The notes below the pieces were generated by a model. That model did no database searches. It was not told the DNA's origin and worked only from the letters and a program-made list of their open reading frames with translations. Of a DNA stretch of 64,000 bases, positions 34,906-46,352 are shown one piece after another (positions within the stretch are counted from its first letter, which is position 1; every line of letters starts with the position of its first letter). Source of the DNA: Climacium dendroides (taxonomy: Eukaryota > Streptophyta > Bryopsida > Hypnales > Climaciaceae); contig OX467086.1 of NCBI GenBank assembly GCA_950106755.1, positions 22,214,001 to 22,278,000 of the forward strand. The letters run 5' to 3'. A program made the position numbers and the translations under genes.

Positions 34906-37624
34906 TCTCTTCAGTTGTTTGTTCTCAAACGGAAAGTAATGGTTTCATTGATTTGAGTAGCCTTACATCACCTCTATAAGATTTACAAAAGAAGCGTCAA
35001 GGTGTTGGAGATGCTCTAAATTTCCAAGGTGAATGTCAACCAAAAGCTTTGAAGCGGGTGAAACTTGAATTTCCTGAGAAAGATGGAGTGCCTGAGAAAG
35101 ATGAAGTGCCTAAGAAAGATGGTTTGCAGAAAGCATCAAATAGTATTGAGTCATGTATTTTGAAGGCAAAATGTGACAAATCAATGCCATTGCGTCTTTC
35201 CAAAAATTGGAAGGAGATGGAAGAAGATCCATTTTTTGGGTTCAAAGTAAGAGGTCCATACTACCCACGAATTAGCCAAAAGAAGAAGAGTCTTGGAAAG
35301 TGGGTGATGTACTATGTTCCTTGTGAAGATGAGAGGAGTATTAATCCTTCATTCAACCTATCAAACTTGAAGGTTCATTTGTCTCCCAAGGTTAATGGTG
35401 TTGATTCTGCACATGAGAAGAATCTAAAGGCATATATTGATAAGTGTACCAATGTGGAGAAAGAAGTTTAGCAGCAAAAAGAGAAGGATAATGCACTCTT
35501 AAAGAGGAGAGAAGTGTGGGTGCAGAATTGTACTTCACAAGGTAAGAATGTTTACAATCTAATATTCTATGTTGTTTTAGTCTTTCTATTTCTGATTCTT
35601 TTCTTAAATTTTTGTTAATTTTTATTAACATCTCTAATGTGTATATTGCATTCTTCAATTGGTTTAATTTGTTGTATATAATACTATCTTTGTCTTTTGA
35701 TCCAAACATTATTTTAGATACATAAAAAAATTATGTATATGACATAATTATTTGAAGTATTACATGCATTATGTAGAATATTGGTGCTTTATATTTTATT
35801 ATATGAAATTTTGTAGCTTTTTTTTTGCATTATAGTCTATTCAACTTGACAATTTCAGGTTGCATATTGAATTTATTTCCATACTTGTTGTGTCTTATGA
35901 TGATAGGTACTGAATTTATTGACAAAAATTCATGGAGATGCACTATTTGCAACTTCAAAGGCACTTTTGGGGTTGTAGATACTATTGGACAACACATGAG
36001 AGGGAGTGCACATGTTCTTGCAATGAAGAACAAAATTGCAGTTGGAGGATCCAATAATCAGCTGACAATTCAAGTAGCATTAGCAAAAGATATTTCAGCA
36101 GGTAAAGCTAAATATCCTCCTTCATACGTGCCACAATTTGTAGACATTCCTCAAGACAAATTGAATTTGTATTGTATCCAAAATGTTTGTCATGGATTTT
36201 ATGATTATTTCTTGAAATTGGAAGGTGATGTAGTTGATGTTCGTCCTTTATTACATGTTCTGGTATGCTGATTTTAACTACAAACGTAATATTATGAATG
36301 TAAAAGGTGAATCTATACTAATTGAAGGAACTTTTTGCCACATTGAATGTGATTTAATATTTTGTGACAAATGTTCTATGATTCCCAGCTTCAATGATTT
36401 CCGCATGCGAGCAAAGTGATTGAAAACCATGGTAGTACCAAAGGGTGAACGAGTTTGTGAACCAGGTGTTAGGATGGAGATTTTGCAAAAGAATGAGCTC
36501 ATTGAAACAAGGAGAGAGTGGAAGAGAAGATGTCAACTTACAAATGATCATGTGTTTCTTTTGAATGTAGCTTTAACAAGAGCAACCAAAACACAAGATT
36601 ATCTTGCAATAAAACTTCAATTTGCTTTGACTGAAGGATCACTTCTTGAAATTGTAGAGTTGTTTAGGAGAGCATTTGATAGCTGTCCTGTTTTGTTGAA
36701 TTTACTTACTGATGTTGTGAATAATCTCCTTTCAATGCATAAGAGAAGTGGTAAGGGCAATGGCAAATGTTATCATTCAAGTACCATTAAGTTGTTTGAG
36801 GTTGTGCAGAACTTTGGAGGCTCTGCAACACACAATTTTTTGAATAAGAACTTGGAAGGACCAGCTTTGAATACAACCAGATTAAAACTTCGGAAAGAAG
36901 GTTTTTTTGTATAGTATTGGTATCAATGAGGGTACATTTTCTCACATAGCTTCAATTTTAAAATCGTGCAAAGAGAAGTTTGGAATTTCAGGGCCAATTC
37001 CTTTTGAATGCAGTGAAGATGAAACAAAATGTGTGGAACTTGCAACATGGAATAGAAGGTTGGATGTAATTGATGGTTTTTGTAGCTTTAAAGAGTTAGC
37101 CGAACATCCAAATCATGAATGCATTTTTGAACTTTAGCCTTCATCATCTACTTGGAATAGTATTTTAGATGCTTTTGAAAAATTACAAGTTGGTTCACTA
37201 CAACAATGGCAGTGTTTTATGACTGTAGAATTATGACTGAGGATGACTGGCGACTACTTGTAGTCATATTTTTGAAGGTAAAAAAAATATGACTGCAAAT
37301 ATGACTGCGAGTCATATTTTAGCCTTATATATCATGGTTGTATAGTATATGGCCATTGGGAACACCAAAATACTTCATAGAGAATGGTAGGGAACATATT
37401 TGGGGAACGTCCAGTCATATTTTGCAATCACATCTCTATAATAGTAAGATTTTTATTTAGGGCAGCCCAAAAACAATTTGAGTAGGTAATATATTTACTA
37501 TTTAGAAAGTACCTAGTCATATTTTTCCACGTAGGATTTTTTGTATTCATATTTTTTTTAAATCATTTTTTTGTAGTTGTCACTAATTTAGGATTTTAAA
37601 ACCCTAGCCGCCACTTTTAGTAGC

Positions 37625-38510
37625 CACTCCTCTTTTTGTCCCTTCTTTCTTTTTTGTTTCTTCTTCTTTGTTTTTGTTGCTTCTTAAGTTTTGTTTCTTG
37701 TTGCTTCTTAAATTTTTCTTCTTCTTGCTTCTTCTTACTTCTTAGGTTTTGCTTCTTCTTCCTATTTAGGTTTTGCTTTTTCTTCTTTCTTTTTTGTTCC
37801 TTCTGCTTTGTTTCTGTTGCTTCTTAAGTTTTGTTTGTTGTTGCTTTTTAGGTTTTTCTTCTTCTTACTTCTTCTTACTTCTTCTTACTTCTTCTTGCTT
37901 CTTAGGTTTTGCTTCTTCTTCCTATTTAGGATTTTTTTTTTTTTTTTTTCGTTCCTTCTTCTTTGTTTTTGTTGCTTTTTAGGTTTTTCTTCTTCTTGCT
38001 TCTTCTTACTTCTTAGGTTTTGCTTCTCCTTCCTATTTAGGTTTTGCTTCTTCTTCTTTGATTTTCTTGCTTCTTAAGTTTTGTTTCTTGTTGCCTCTTA
38101 GGTTTTCTTTTTCTTGCTTCTTCTTACTTGATCTTGCTCCTTCTTATTTCTTGCTTTTTAGGTTTGCTTTTTCTTCCTACTTAGCTTTTGCTTCTTCTTT
38201 CTTAGGTATTGTTTCTTCTTGCCTTTCAACTTTTATTTTTTTTCCTTCTTAAGTTTTTCTTCTTCTTGCTTCTTAAATTTTGTTTTTTAGGTTTTGTTTC
38301 TTCTTTCTCTTAGATTTCTCTTCTTCCTTCTTAAATTTTGTTTCTTCTTCCTTCTTAAGTTTTGCTCTTTTTTCCTTCTTAGATTTTGCTTCTTCTTCCA
38401 TCTTAGGTTTTACTTCTTCTTCCATCTCAGATTTTGTTTCTTCTTGCTTTTTAACTTTTGTTTCTTCTTCCATCTTAGGTTTTTCTTTTTCTTGCCTCCT
38501 AGTCATAATT
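37625..38510 (+). repeat. TTC/CTT-rich tandem array inside CACTA copy 2
   Basis: Imperfect units such as CTTCTTAGGTTTTGCTTCTTC repeat for nearly 900 bases. Open frames on both strands here (F/S/L-rich on plus, K/E-rich on minus) are low-complexity artefacts. Confidence 0.85.
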
Positions 38511-39084
38511 TGCAGTCATATTTTACAATCATAATATCACTTATTTTTTGTTTCTTCTTTTTTGCTACTTTTTGCTTCTTAGTCTTTCTATCATCATTGT
38601 TATTTTTTTTGGTTATTTATAATTTTTGAATATATAATGATTATAACTTTTTTTTATCTTAAACATGTTTACACATTTTGTAGTGCTTTAAATCTTTAAA
38701 GTTTGAATTATATTGTTCTTTTCTGTGAAAACTAACCTTTTTGTTTATACATGTAGGCATTGGAGATTGAAATGAAGTTATTGAAGGCTATTTGCAATAC
38801 AAAAGAGGTAACATCTTTACATTTTTGTTGGAATATAGGTTCTACAAGTATGTGCCTATGTGGAAATATATAAAGAGCCATTGTGATATATTTTGTGTTA
38901 GTAATTAATAAATGTTATTGAAAAAAATCACAATTTTTCTTGTATTTGACTTTCTAATGTGATTAATTTTTGTCCATTTAAGAAATCATATGTATTCATT
39001 TTTAATTAAATGGATTTTCTCACTTAATTACTAAATTATGTTGATGTATGACTACACATAGTCGTTTTACAAATCATCAAAAAA

Positions 39085-39485
39085 TATGACTGAAAAGAAT
39101 TGTTTTACACATCATTCAAAAATATGACTGGGAAACGTCATATTTCATGTTACTGCAAAATATGACTCACCATAATCATATTCCACATCACTGCAAAATA
39201 TGACTCACTACAGTCATATTCCACATCATTGCAAAATATAACTCACTACAGTCATATTCCACATCATTGTAAAATATAACTCACTACAGTCATATTTCAT
39301 GTCATCAAAAAATATGACTCACTACAGTCATATTCCACATCACTGCAAAATATGATTCATTGCAGTCATATTTCATATCATCAAAAAATATGACTCACTG
39401 TAGTCATATTCCATGTCATCAAAAAATATGATTCACTGCAGTCATATTCCATGTCATCAAAAAATATGACTCACCGCAGTCATAT
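39085..39485 (+). repeat. Subterminal 38-bp repeats of CACTA copy 2
   Basis: About ten units alternate ATATGACTCACTACAGTCAT and ATTCCACATCA-TGCAAA. Each holds an inverted pair TATGACT...AGTCATA. They are presumed binding sites for the element's accessory protein, by analogy with known CACTA elements. Confidence 0.85.
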
Positions 39486-41947
39486 TTCACGTAGGATTTT
39501 TTTGTTTGCCTGAGCAATTCAACAAAAAGTCAAGACCCCCCTAGGATAGTCAAAGTATACGCCATGTTAGCATACTATGGCTAAATATGGGTATTTATAC
39601 CCTTCAACTTATATGACTGCCAATATGACTGATGTCTAAAGCGATTGCTTCTAAACGACTGGAGTCAGTCATATCCCGAGTCATCTACAGTGATTTCTAC
39701 GTGAGTCATATTTTTTGATTTCATGACTTACTGCAGTCATATTTTGTAGTCATAAAACACTGCTTTCATTGTAGTGGTTCCATGTGTTGAGTTTTAGTAG
39801 TTAATCCATTGGTTGTAGGTATGCTAAGATTAGTATATTGTTTGTTGAATACATGCAATAAATTTAAACATTTGCAAATTCAAAAGCAATGGGAGTTGAT
39901 ACGAAAATATCACAAGAAACATCTTGAAAAAGATGTAGGACTTCTACGAGGTCATGCATCAGATGGTGATAGCCGATGCAGAAAGTTGATTCTAGAAAGC
40001 ATCTCTAGAGGAACATATGGCTTAAAAACTAATGGATTTCTAATGTGTGCTGAAGTTGTTGATGATGCTCCAATGATAATGATGCAGGACCCTTTACATA
40101 TTGGAAAGAAGCTTCGTAATCCTCTTCTTTCAGCATCAAGAGTCTTATTTTGGGGTAAATATATAGCAAGTAAGAATCACCTTTTATTGGTTTATCATTA
40201 TTTTTCAAAAGAACAACATGGATTATTAGAAGATGATATAAATGTAAAAGATAAATAAAAATTTTCAACAGTTCAGCGCATTTCTTTTCCTAAGGTGAGG
40301 AAGTGTTTAGAAGAACTTGATAAAGGTATTATTGTTGCAGGTGAGAGGATTCAAGAGCATGTAAAAGGAACCATTTTGCATCTTGAAGTAATTTGGTCTT
40401 TCTTAGAAGTTTTTTATGGAAGGGGAACCTTATTAGAGAAGGTAAAGTTGTCTTCTTTTGTAGTGCATATGATTTACTTTGGAATGGAATATATCCACCA
40501 TATTAAACATGGACATTTTTTAAAAGAGAATTGGTTGACTAGAGAATCCATCATAGATTGTTTAATATCATGCCATTCTTTAGTTTTACATATTATGATG
40601 ATGCATGATTTATTTCCTATGTTACCTGTTGCTTTAGATAAGGTGGGTTCAAATTGTTGTGAAGATTTTTTTTCACTACTTGGTCAACATGTTAAAAACA
40701 AACATAATTTTTGTATTGGAGAGGCAGTGGAGCGCACATCACATATAGGTAGAACTGAACAAATTAGATATGACAAAGATAGTCCCTTATTTATAGAATC
40801 AAGACGACCCAAAAATATATGGTGGGATGGAAATCAATCATATTTTTCTTCTAACCTTGCTGAATATGAATCTGTTTCTAATGAAGCTTTGCAAGAAGCT
40901 TGGTTGAGTGGTTTTGTTGAAGCTCAAAAACGAGCAATGGATGTTGAAATGAAGGATGTAGTCTCCGCTGTAGGTAAGTGGGCTGAACCTTGGCCTTCTT
41001 TTTCAGAATCACTAAATATTGTAGAAGAATGTACTATAGAATTGGATGATGAAACTAGTAAAGTGGTGATTAATAATGCCCAAGTAAATGAATTAAATTC
41101 AGAAATCAATACATTTGTTGATGACAATTTGGTGAATGAAGTTGATGTGTTAATGAGAAGTTCTGCTTTAGACATTGAACAACAAAGTCAATTGAATAGA
41201 AGTTCTTCAAACCTTAAAGATAATGGAGCATGTATTGTATCACCAACTGTTGATGTTCCAGGAAAAGGTCTAGTGTTTAAAATGAGACTTATTACAGAAC
41301 TTAATGCACATTCACCATCCAAATTGCCATTAGATAGGTTGCGGCGAGTGCAATATAAAAGTTCAGCTGAAAAATCTTTGTCAAAAGGTATTGAAGAAGT
41401 TGAGGAAATAGGCTTATTTGATGATGTTGCCATTATTATGGAAGAGGGTAGAGAATTGACATGGTATTTAGCTCGTATACAGAAAATTGTGAAAAAACTA
41501 GATAAAGGAGGACTAATTGATTATGTGAAACCTGTTTCTTTGAATGAAGAAGGTATTAAAATTTTACCAAAGTACTATAAGCAAATTGAGGGGCTTCAAT
41601 ATTCATATGGTGGTTATAGTGGCCATGAGGCTGATTTTGTTGATTTGAGTCATGTCATTTGCTTGATTGTTTTGAAAAGAAATGCAGATTTAGATCATTT
41701 TCTTTTAGCTCAAGAAGGCAAGTCATCTTTGGACAACCACTTGAAGAATGAGAAGATGAGAAGAAGCAACTATAGAAGGAAGCAACCTCAAGGAGCTGTA
41801 ACATCAATTCAATTGCCAAGAGCCACACCAATTGCTACAGTAGTGATTGAACCTTCAAGAGCTGTAGTGTCCGTGGGATCAACACCAATGTCACAAGTTC
41901 ATGTAACACAAAGTAGAAGACGTGCTACAAAATTTGTACAACCCTAA

Positions 41948-42118
41948 ACAAGGTATTAGAATTTATTAGAAATCTCAACCCTAGCTCTTCATTGTAAAAG
42001 CTTTATTAAAAACTATTTCAATGTTATAATAAATTTTCAGATTGAGAGTATTCAACTTTTTTGACTCTTCTCAAAACGGTCCCCCCTGCATATAATATAG
42101 GAGTTGCCACCCCGGGCA
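41948..42118. other. Spacer after the decayed transposase
   Basis: GGAGTTGCCACCCCGGGCACGC at about 42091-42112 is, inverted, similar to GGGGTAGCAACTC near 30443. It is probably the edge of a repeat. Confidence 0.35.
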
Positions 42119-42872
42119 CGCAGCTTGTCGCTATTTCCATTATTGCTCTAGTAGCTTCATGAATTTAGTTGATGATATCAATTCTAACCAATTTAGCTTG
42201 TGATTTTTGTTAACTTCTACCAAAATCCAAGTTCTCACGGTTTACAATAAACCTTTCATGAAACCTAGTTATATAATCACATTTGAGTCCTCTTCGAATT
42301 GTCCGTCGGACTTGTAGCTTGATTGACTCTGGAGTTTGTCAATAGTTGGATGAAATTCGAATCAATGTTATTGCAGTTCGTTTCGTTATAATAGTCTGCT
42401 CCTTTGAAATCGCTTTGCTATAGGCTCAAGTGTTTCAGCAATTCTGTGTCCAAATGATTGCGTTCACTACACCTTTAAGCAAAAAATACTCGCGCTACAG
42501 TCCTAGTAAGAGCAGCTTCACCACGCAGCCTGTCGCTATTTCCTTGCTCTAGTAGCTTCATGAATTTAGTTGATGATATCAATTCTGACCAATTTAGCTT
42601 GTGCTTTTTGTTAACTTCCACTGAAATCCAAGTTCTCACAGTTTATAATAATCCTTTCGTGAAACTATAGTTATATAATCACATTTGAGTCCTCTTCAAA
42701 TTGTCCGTTGGACTTGTAGCTTGATCGACTCTAGGCTGGACAAAATTCGAATCAATACTACTGCAGTTCGTTTCGTTATAATAGTCTGCTACTTTGAAAT
42801 CACTTTGCTATAGGCTCAGGTGTTTTAGCAATTCTGTGTTCGAATGATTGGTTCACTACACCTTATATATAC
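42119..42872 (+). repeat. Direct duplication of a roughly 350-bp unit
   Basis: Copy 1 (42119-42475) and copy 2 (42527-42872) share phrases such as TGTCGCTATTTCC, AGTAGCTTCATGAATTTAG, AACCTAGTTATATAATCACA or close variants, and GTTCGTTTCGTTATAATAG. Identity is about 90%. A 51-base spacer with ACTCGCGCTACAGTCC and GAGCAGCTTCACCACGCAG, also found at 30385-30440, separates them. They lie just upstream of the broken F-box gene and could be its duplicated promoter or retroelement sequence. Confidence 0.7.
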
Positions 42873-43389
42873 TTTAGTTGCACGGAGGCAACTTACTGAA
42901 TTGACGGACAGAAAGAGGAATTCTAAGAGATGACTTCGAGCTCTGAATGGATAAGCAAGAATTCTGAAGGTTGAGTAATCCTGAACCATGGGCGTCTTGT
43001 TTCTTGATGTTGGAGACGATGCCCTCCTGATGTCACAAAGAGAGCGATGTATCGTGCGGTTTAGGTTCTTCAATTGGATTTCTGTGTAACTGATAGTTTT
43101 GAAAGGGCATGGAGGAGTGGGAGAGATGGCAACGATGGAAGACCATGCTAATGGTGGACAGCAAGATTATGTTCAAATAGCAAAGCTCTTGCAAGAGAAG
43201 CTGAGTGACTTCTCGAAGAACTTCTCAGAGAGAAATTACATTGTTTATTCAACATGGTTGTAACCGACAAGGTTGTTTCATATGCTATGAAGAATCCTGT
43301 CCGTTGGAAACTCTTCCAAGGGAGTTGGTGGCGCTTGTATTGGCACGTCTACCAATGTATGACATCACTCGCCTACGGCCTGAGGGATG

Positions 43390-43955
43390 CACTACAAAGG
43401 AAGTTTATGGATAAGGAGCGACCAAATTTTGGACCCCCTATATTATATCCTAAAATTTTATTTTTTTTCTAAAAAAAATATATGAATAGATTTTCCTACT
43501 TTGAAAGTTTATGTTCTGAATTATTGGTATTTTTATGTTAATAATAATTAGTTACAAATTTTAGAAGAAAAAAGATACATTGTAAAGCTAAAAATAACTT
43601 TCACACCCCTATATTATATAAAAAAAATTTGAAAAATGAAAAAAAAATTCTATAAAATAGCTTTCTACTGAAAGTTTATTTTGGCTAAATATTGATACAA
43701 TAGTCATCTTCATGTGATCTCTATAAATATTTTAGTTGAAAAACATGCCATTTTGGTTTATTTTTCAATCCTTTCTAGATAATGTATCACATGTTATTTA
43801 GGATTGAAATTTTTGGCAATAGAAACCTATAGAGATTGTTAAACATAGCTCAAAATTGTAAGTTGAAATTATAGTTTATTAGAAAGTAATTAAGAAAAGT
43901 AGAAATAGGTAGTTAGGGTTTGGTCGCTCTTCACCCATGAACTTCCTTTGTAGTG
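43390..43955. mobile_element. CACTA-type non-autonomous element, family B, in the F-box pseudogene
   Basis: Termini are CACTACAAAGGAAGTTTATG and, inverted, CACTACAAAGGAAGTTCATG, with GAGCGACCAAA further in on both ends. The TIR is about 38 bp with four mismatches over 566 bp. The flanks (ATG left, CAC right) do not match, and a second partial end (CCTTTGTAGTG) follows immediately, so the right boundary was probably rearranged. The interior is AT-rich without coding potential. Confidence 0.7.
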
Positions 43956-44328
43956 CACCTTTGTAGTGCCACCTCTCCAAGGAATGAATCATGGGGGTCA
44001 TGTTCTATCAAGCATGTGACGAAGCGAACCCGAACATGGTGGCACTTCTTTCATGTGCATGTGAACCCAATGCATTTGTTGTGAGAATCTTTGATTTCAA
44101 CAAATACACATGGTTGTATGTGTATTGCTTCCAATTGAAACATCGGGGGATTACTTAGCGGGTTTGTTACTGTTTGGAAACCGATTGCTAGTGATAGAGG
44201 ATTGATGTGCTTTGTATCCACTTGGAAATACACACAAACAAATCCCCTGTGCATAGTAGTGCTCAATCCTTTGACACAAGTTCAGTACGAGCTCCCTTCT
44301 CTACAATATTTGTACATTGTCTCCCCAA

Positions 44329-45030
44329 CACTACACTAAAATTGATAAATAGTGTTGGGTGATGATTAGTGTTGTTCCCTGTTTTTTACCCCCAACACTA
44401 TTTTTCAACTTATATGTAAATAGTGTTGGGGCACTTAATTGCTGTCATAAAAATTTGTCCCTTCCCTACAAAACTGTAATTTTTGCCCCCCGCCGTGAAA
44501 ATCTATCTCCAAGAAAACTGTAATTTTTGCCTCCTACTGCGAAAATCTGTCCCTTCCTTGCAAAACTGTAATTTTTCCCCCCCGCCGTGAAAATCTATCT
44601 CCAAGAAAACTGTAATTTTTGCCTCCCACTGCGAAAATCTGTCCCTTCCCTGCAAAACTGTAATTTTTGCCCCCCACCGTGAAAATTTGTCTCTTCCCTA
44701 CAAAATTGTAATTATTGCCTCCCACTGTGAAAATCTATCCCTCTCCAAGAAAACTGTAATTTTTGCCTCCCACTGCGAAAATCTATCCCTTCCTTGCAAA
44801 ACTGTAATTTTAGCCTCCCGTCGTAAAAATTTGTCCTTTCTCTACAAAATTGTAATTTTTGCCTTCCGCCGTGAAAATCTGTCCCTTTCCTACAAAACTG
44901 TAATTTACTATAGAGCTAAAATAGTGTTAGAATGGGATATTTTTCATCTAACACTAACCTTGCAAATCACAATTAGTGTTAGTGTTGACAATTAGTGTTG
45001 CCAACACTATTTACCAATTTTAGTGTAGTG
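44329..45030. mobile_element. CACTA-type non-autonomous element, family C, in the F-box pseudogene
   Basis: Left end CACTACACTAAAATTGATAA, right end inverted CACTACACTAAAATTGGTAA, both followed by ATAGTGTTGG. This is a 30-bp TIR with one mismatch. Flanks are CAA and CAC, so the target duplication is imperfect. It splits the F-box gene between YIVSPT and HIKVDSVSKG; the frame resumes directly after it. The interior is mostly one minisatellite. Confidence 0.8.
44466..44912 (+). repeat. Nine-copy 43-48-bp minisatellite inside family C element
   Basis: Units read ACTGTAATTTTTGCCTCCC, then (A/G)C(T/C)G(C/T)GAAAATCT, then a variable CCAAGAAA or CCTTGCAAA end. Two unit types alternate in the first part, which points to growth by duplication of pairs. 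Short peptide-repeat frames on both strands are by-products. Confidence 0.85.
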
Positions 45031-45655
45031 CACATTAAAGTGGACTCTGTTAGCAAAGGGTATAAGGTGGTTGTGGTGGTCAGTCATGACGGCCATCAGA
45101 CAGTGGAAACCTATGACTCTAATTTGGGGCAATGGAGCAAAGTAGCACCATCCTGGGGTCGCATTTTGGGCATTTCACACAACTGGAAGCTTCCATATCG
45201 ATATCGTCATCGCTCGTACTTCTGCATGAAAAGTTCCAAGTTATGTATATATGACTTTGAAGAAGGGCAACTGGAGTTATTAAACTGCAAGGTACTCTTT
45301 AAACGTGAAGGAGAGCTTGTGATGCGAAATGTGCTTGCCGGTGACCGCATGTTTGTGCTGCACAAATAGAGGAATCAACACGACATGAGATCAGGAATTT
45401 ATTTCATCACGGAATTTCAGTTTGAAAAGGGTGCCGAAGTGTGAGTGCTAGTGTTTGCCGAAGCAAAGGAGTGGCCATTCGATCTTCTTGCAATTGCATG
45501 TGAAGATTTTGTGATGCTAGGTAAATGAATTAACAGTAGAGACCCGAATCGGTCCGTTCTTAACTTTTCGACTAGTGAGTGGCACAAGCTCCTGCTGTTA
45601 AATCGACAGGATTCGTTGATGTGTCGAGTTTTTTGGCAGAGTATTCCACAGTGAA

Positions 45656-46352
45656 TCATGTTAGGTACGCATGGGTAGTATTTGCATCAGTTTAGGCATT
45701 TGACGAGTGTGCTTTCATTGGAAGATCAGTGTAGAAGGTCTGGACAGATCACTAGTTTGGAGAGGTCACTACAAGAGCCAAACTCTCTTGAGATCTCATG
45801 TTTCTCCCTTAGCATGTGATGAGTTCTTGTGCCATCATTCTATTTTCTGTTCAAAGCCTAAGAATTTTGGTAACTTTGCCATTTAAATTCTCTCTTTGCG
45901 CTCGGTGCTTCTTCCTTTCAGATGGAATGAAATTCAATCTTGTGCTGGAAAATGGAGTCTCTTTTGAATGGATGAAAGTGTGAATCGTTTGCCAATGATG
46001 CAATCTCATAAAAAGATGTCCAAAATCAAGCTATGGGGCTCGGGAGTTGAGTTGTAGCTTGGGCAATGTGCTAATAGAGGGGGCAAGGGGTATGTTGTGT
46101 ATTAAGGTTTTTTGGTGGCAATTTGTCATTGTTGTGAAATAAATCCAACTTATGTTGTGATGGAGAGCAGACGAATCTCAAAGAAAGTAAGTACTTCATC
46201 ATAGCTCGTGAAAATGTGTCCTTTACTGCTCGCATTTGTAAATTCACGAACAACTCTTAATGCTAAGAAATGTAAAATATGGTTGTTGTAATTTCAGTTG
46301 TTTAGGCGGCCTTAATTATTTTCCTACTCTTGGAGAGGTTTGTCAATTGCAG
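45656..46352. other. No gene recognised
   Basis: The spacer between the F-box remnant and the next exon candidates. Short frames only. Confidence 0.4.

Larger units (their letters stand above)
37196..39776. mobile_element. Non-autonomous CACTA-type element, family A, copy 2, inserted in the decayed transposase gene
   Basis: Termini are CACTACAACAATGGCAGTG and, inverted, CACTACAATGAAAGCAGTG, giving a TIR of about 28 bp with few mismatches. GTT on both sides (37193-37195 and 39777-39779) is a perfect 3-bp target duplication, as known for CACTA elements. The right subterminal region (39085-39485) has about ten 38-bp units (AAAATATGACTCACTACAGT, CATATTCCACATCA). The interior (37625-38510) is a TTC-rich low-complexity array. 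No TNPD-like transposase is present. Removing it rejoins the reading frame of the host sequence apart from one stop, so it landed in a coding exon. Confidence 0.9.
34621..41947 (+). pseudogene. Large decayed DDE transposase-like gene with tandem Cys/His motifs and a C2H2-like finger (P-element-like?)
   Basis: Collinear open segments read as one protein of well over 1,000 residues. In order: two tandem Cys/His-rich motifs (CGCQEFEAC...CGCCDCHKHYH, then a diverged second copy); a K/E-rich linker (PEKDGVPEKDEVPKKD); an intron at about 35542-35907; a finger CTICNFKG...QHMRGSAH; a helical region; then GHASDGDSR, QDPLHIGKKLRNPLL and SNCCEDFFSLLGQH, which look like three catalytic acidic blocks. The second resembles the D-x2-H-x3-K-x2-RN block of P-element/THAP9 transposases. 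Decay is clear: stops near 34818, 34977, 35469, 36417, 37135 and 40256, frameshifts near 36255 and 36905, and a CACTA insertion. The last 550 codons (40295-41947) remain open. Superfamily assignment is inference; terminal repeats were not found. Confidence 0.6.
43126..45655 (+). pseudogene. Broken F-box protein gene
   Basis: Pieces in order: an N-terminus starting MATMEDHANGGQQDYV; an F-box (LETLPRELVALVLARLPMYD) from about 43307 in another frame; after an insertion, VMFYQACDEANPNMVALLSC and NPLTQVQYELPSL; after a second insertion at 44329-45030, ETYDSNLGQWSKVAPSWG, CIYDFEEGQLELL and a tail up to about 45655 (INSRDPNRSVL, FSTSEWHKLLL). The layout (F-box followed by a beta-propeller-like region with 'Y-S-W' repeats) fits plant F-box/kelch-type proteins, substrate adaptors of SCF ubiquitin ligases. 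Frame changes, stops and two transposons make it non-functional. The assignment rests on the F-box and repeat-like phrases. Confidence 0.65.

Noticed and set aside
37636..38629. Several overlapping F/S/L-rich plus-strand frames and a K/E-rich minus-strand frame
   Set aside because: They lie wholly in the TTC-rich tandem array of CACTA copy 2; open reading is a consequence of composition.
44534..44725. Minus-strand GGKNYSF-type peptide repeat, and the plus frame 44687-44995
   Set aside because: Both are products of the minisatellite inside the CACTA family C element.
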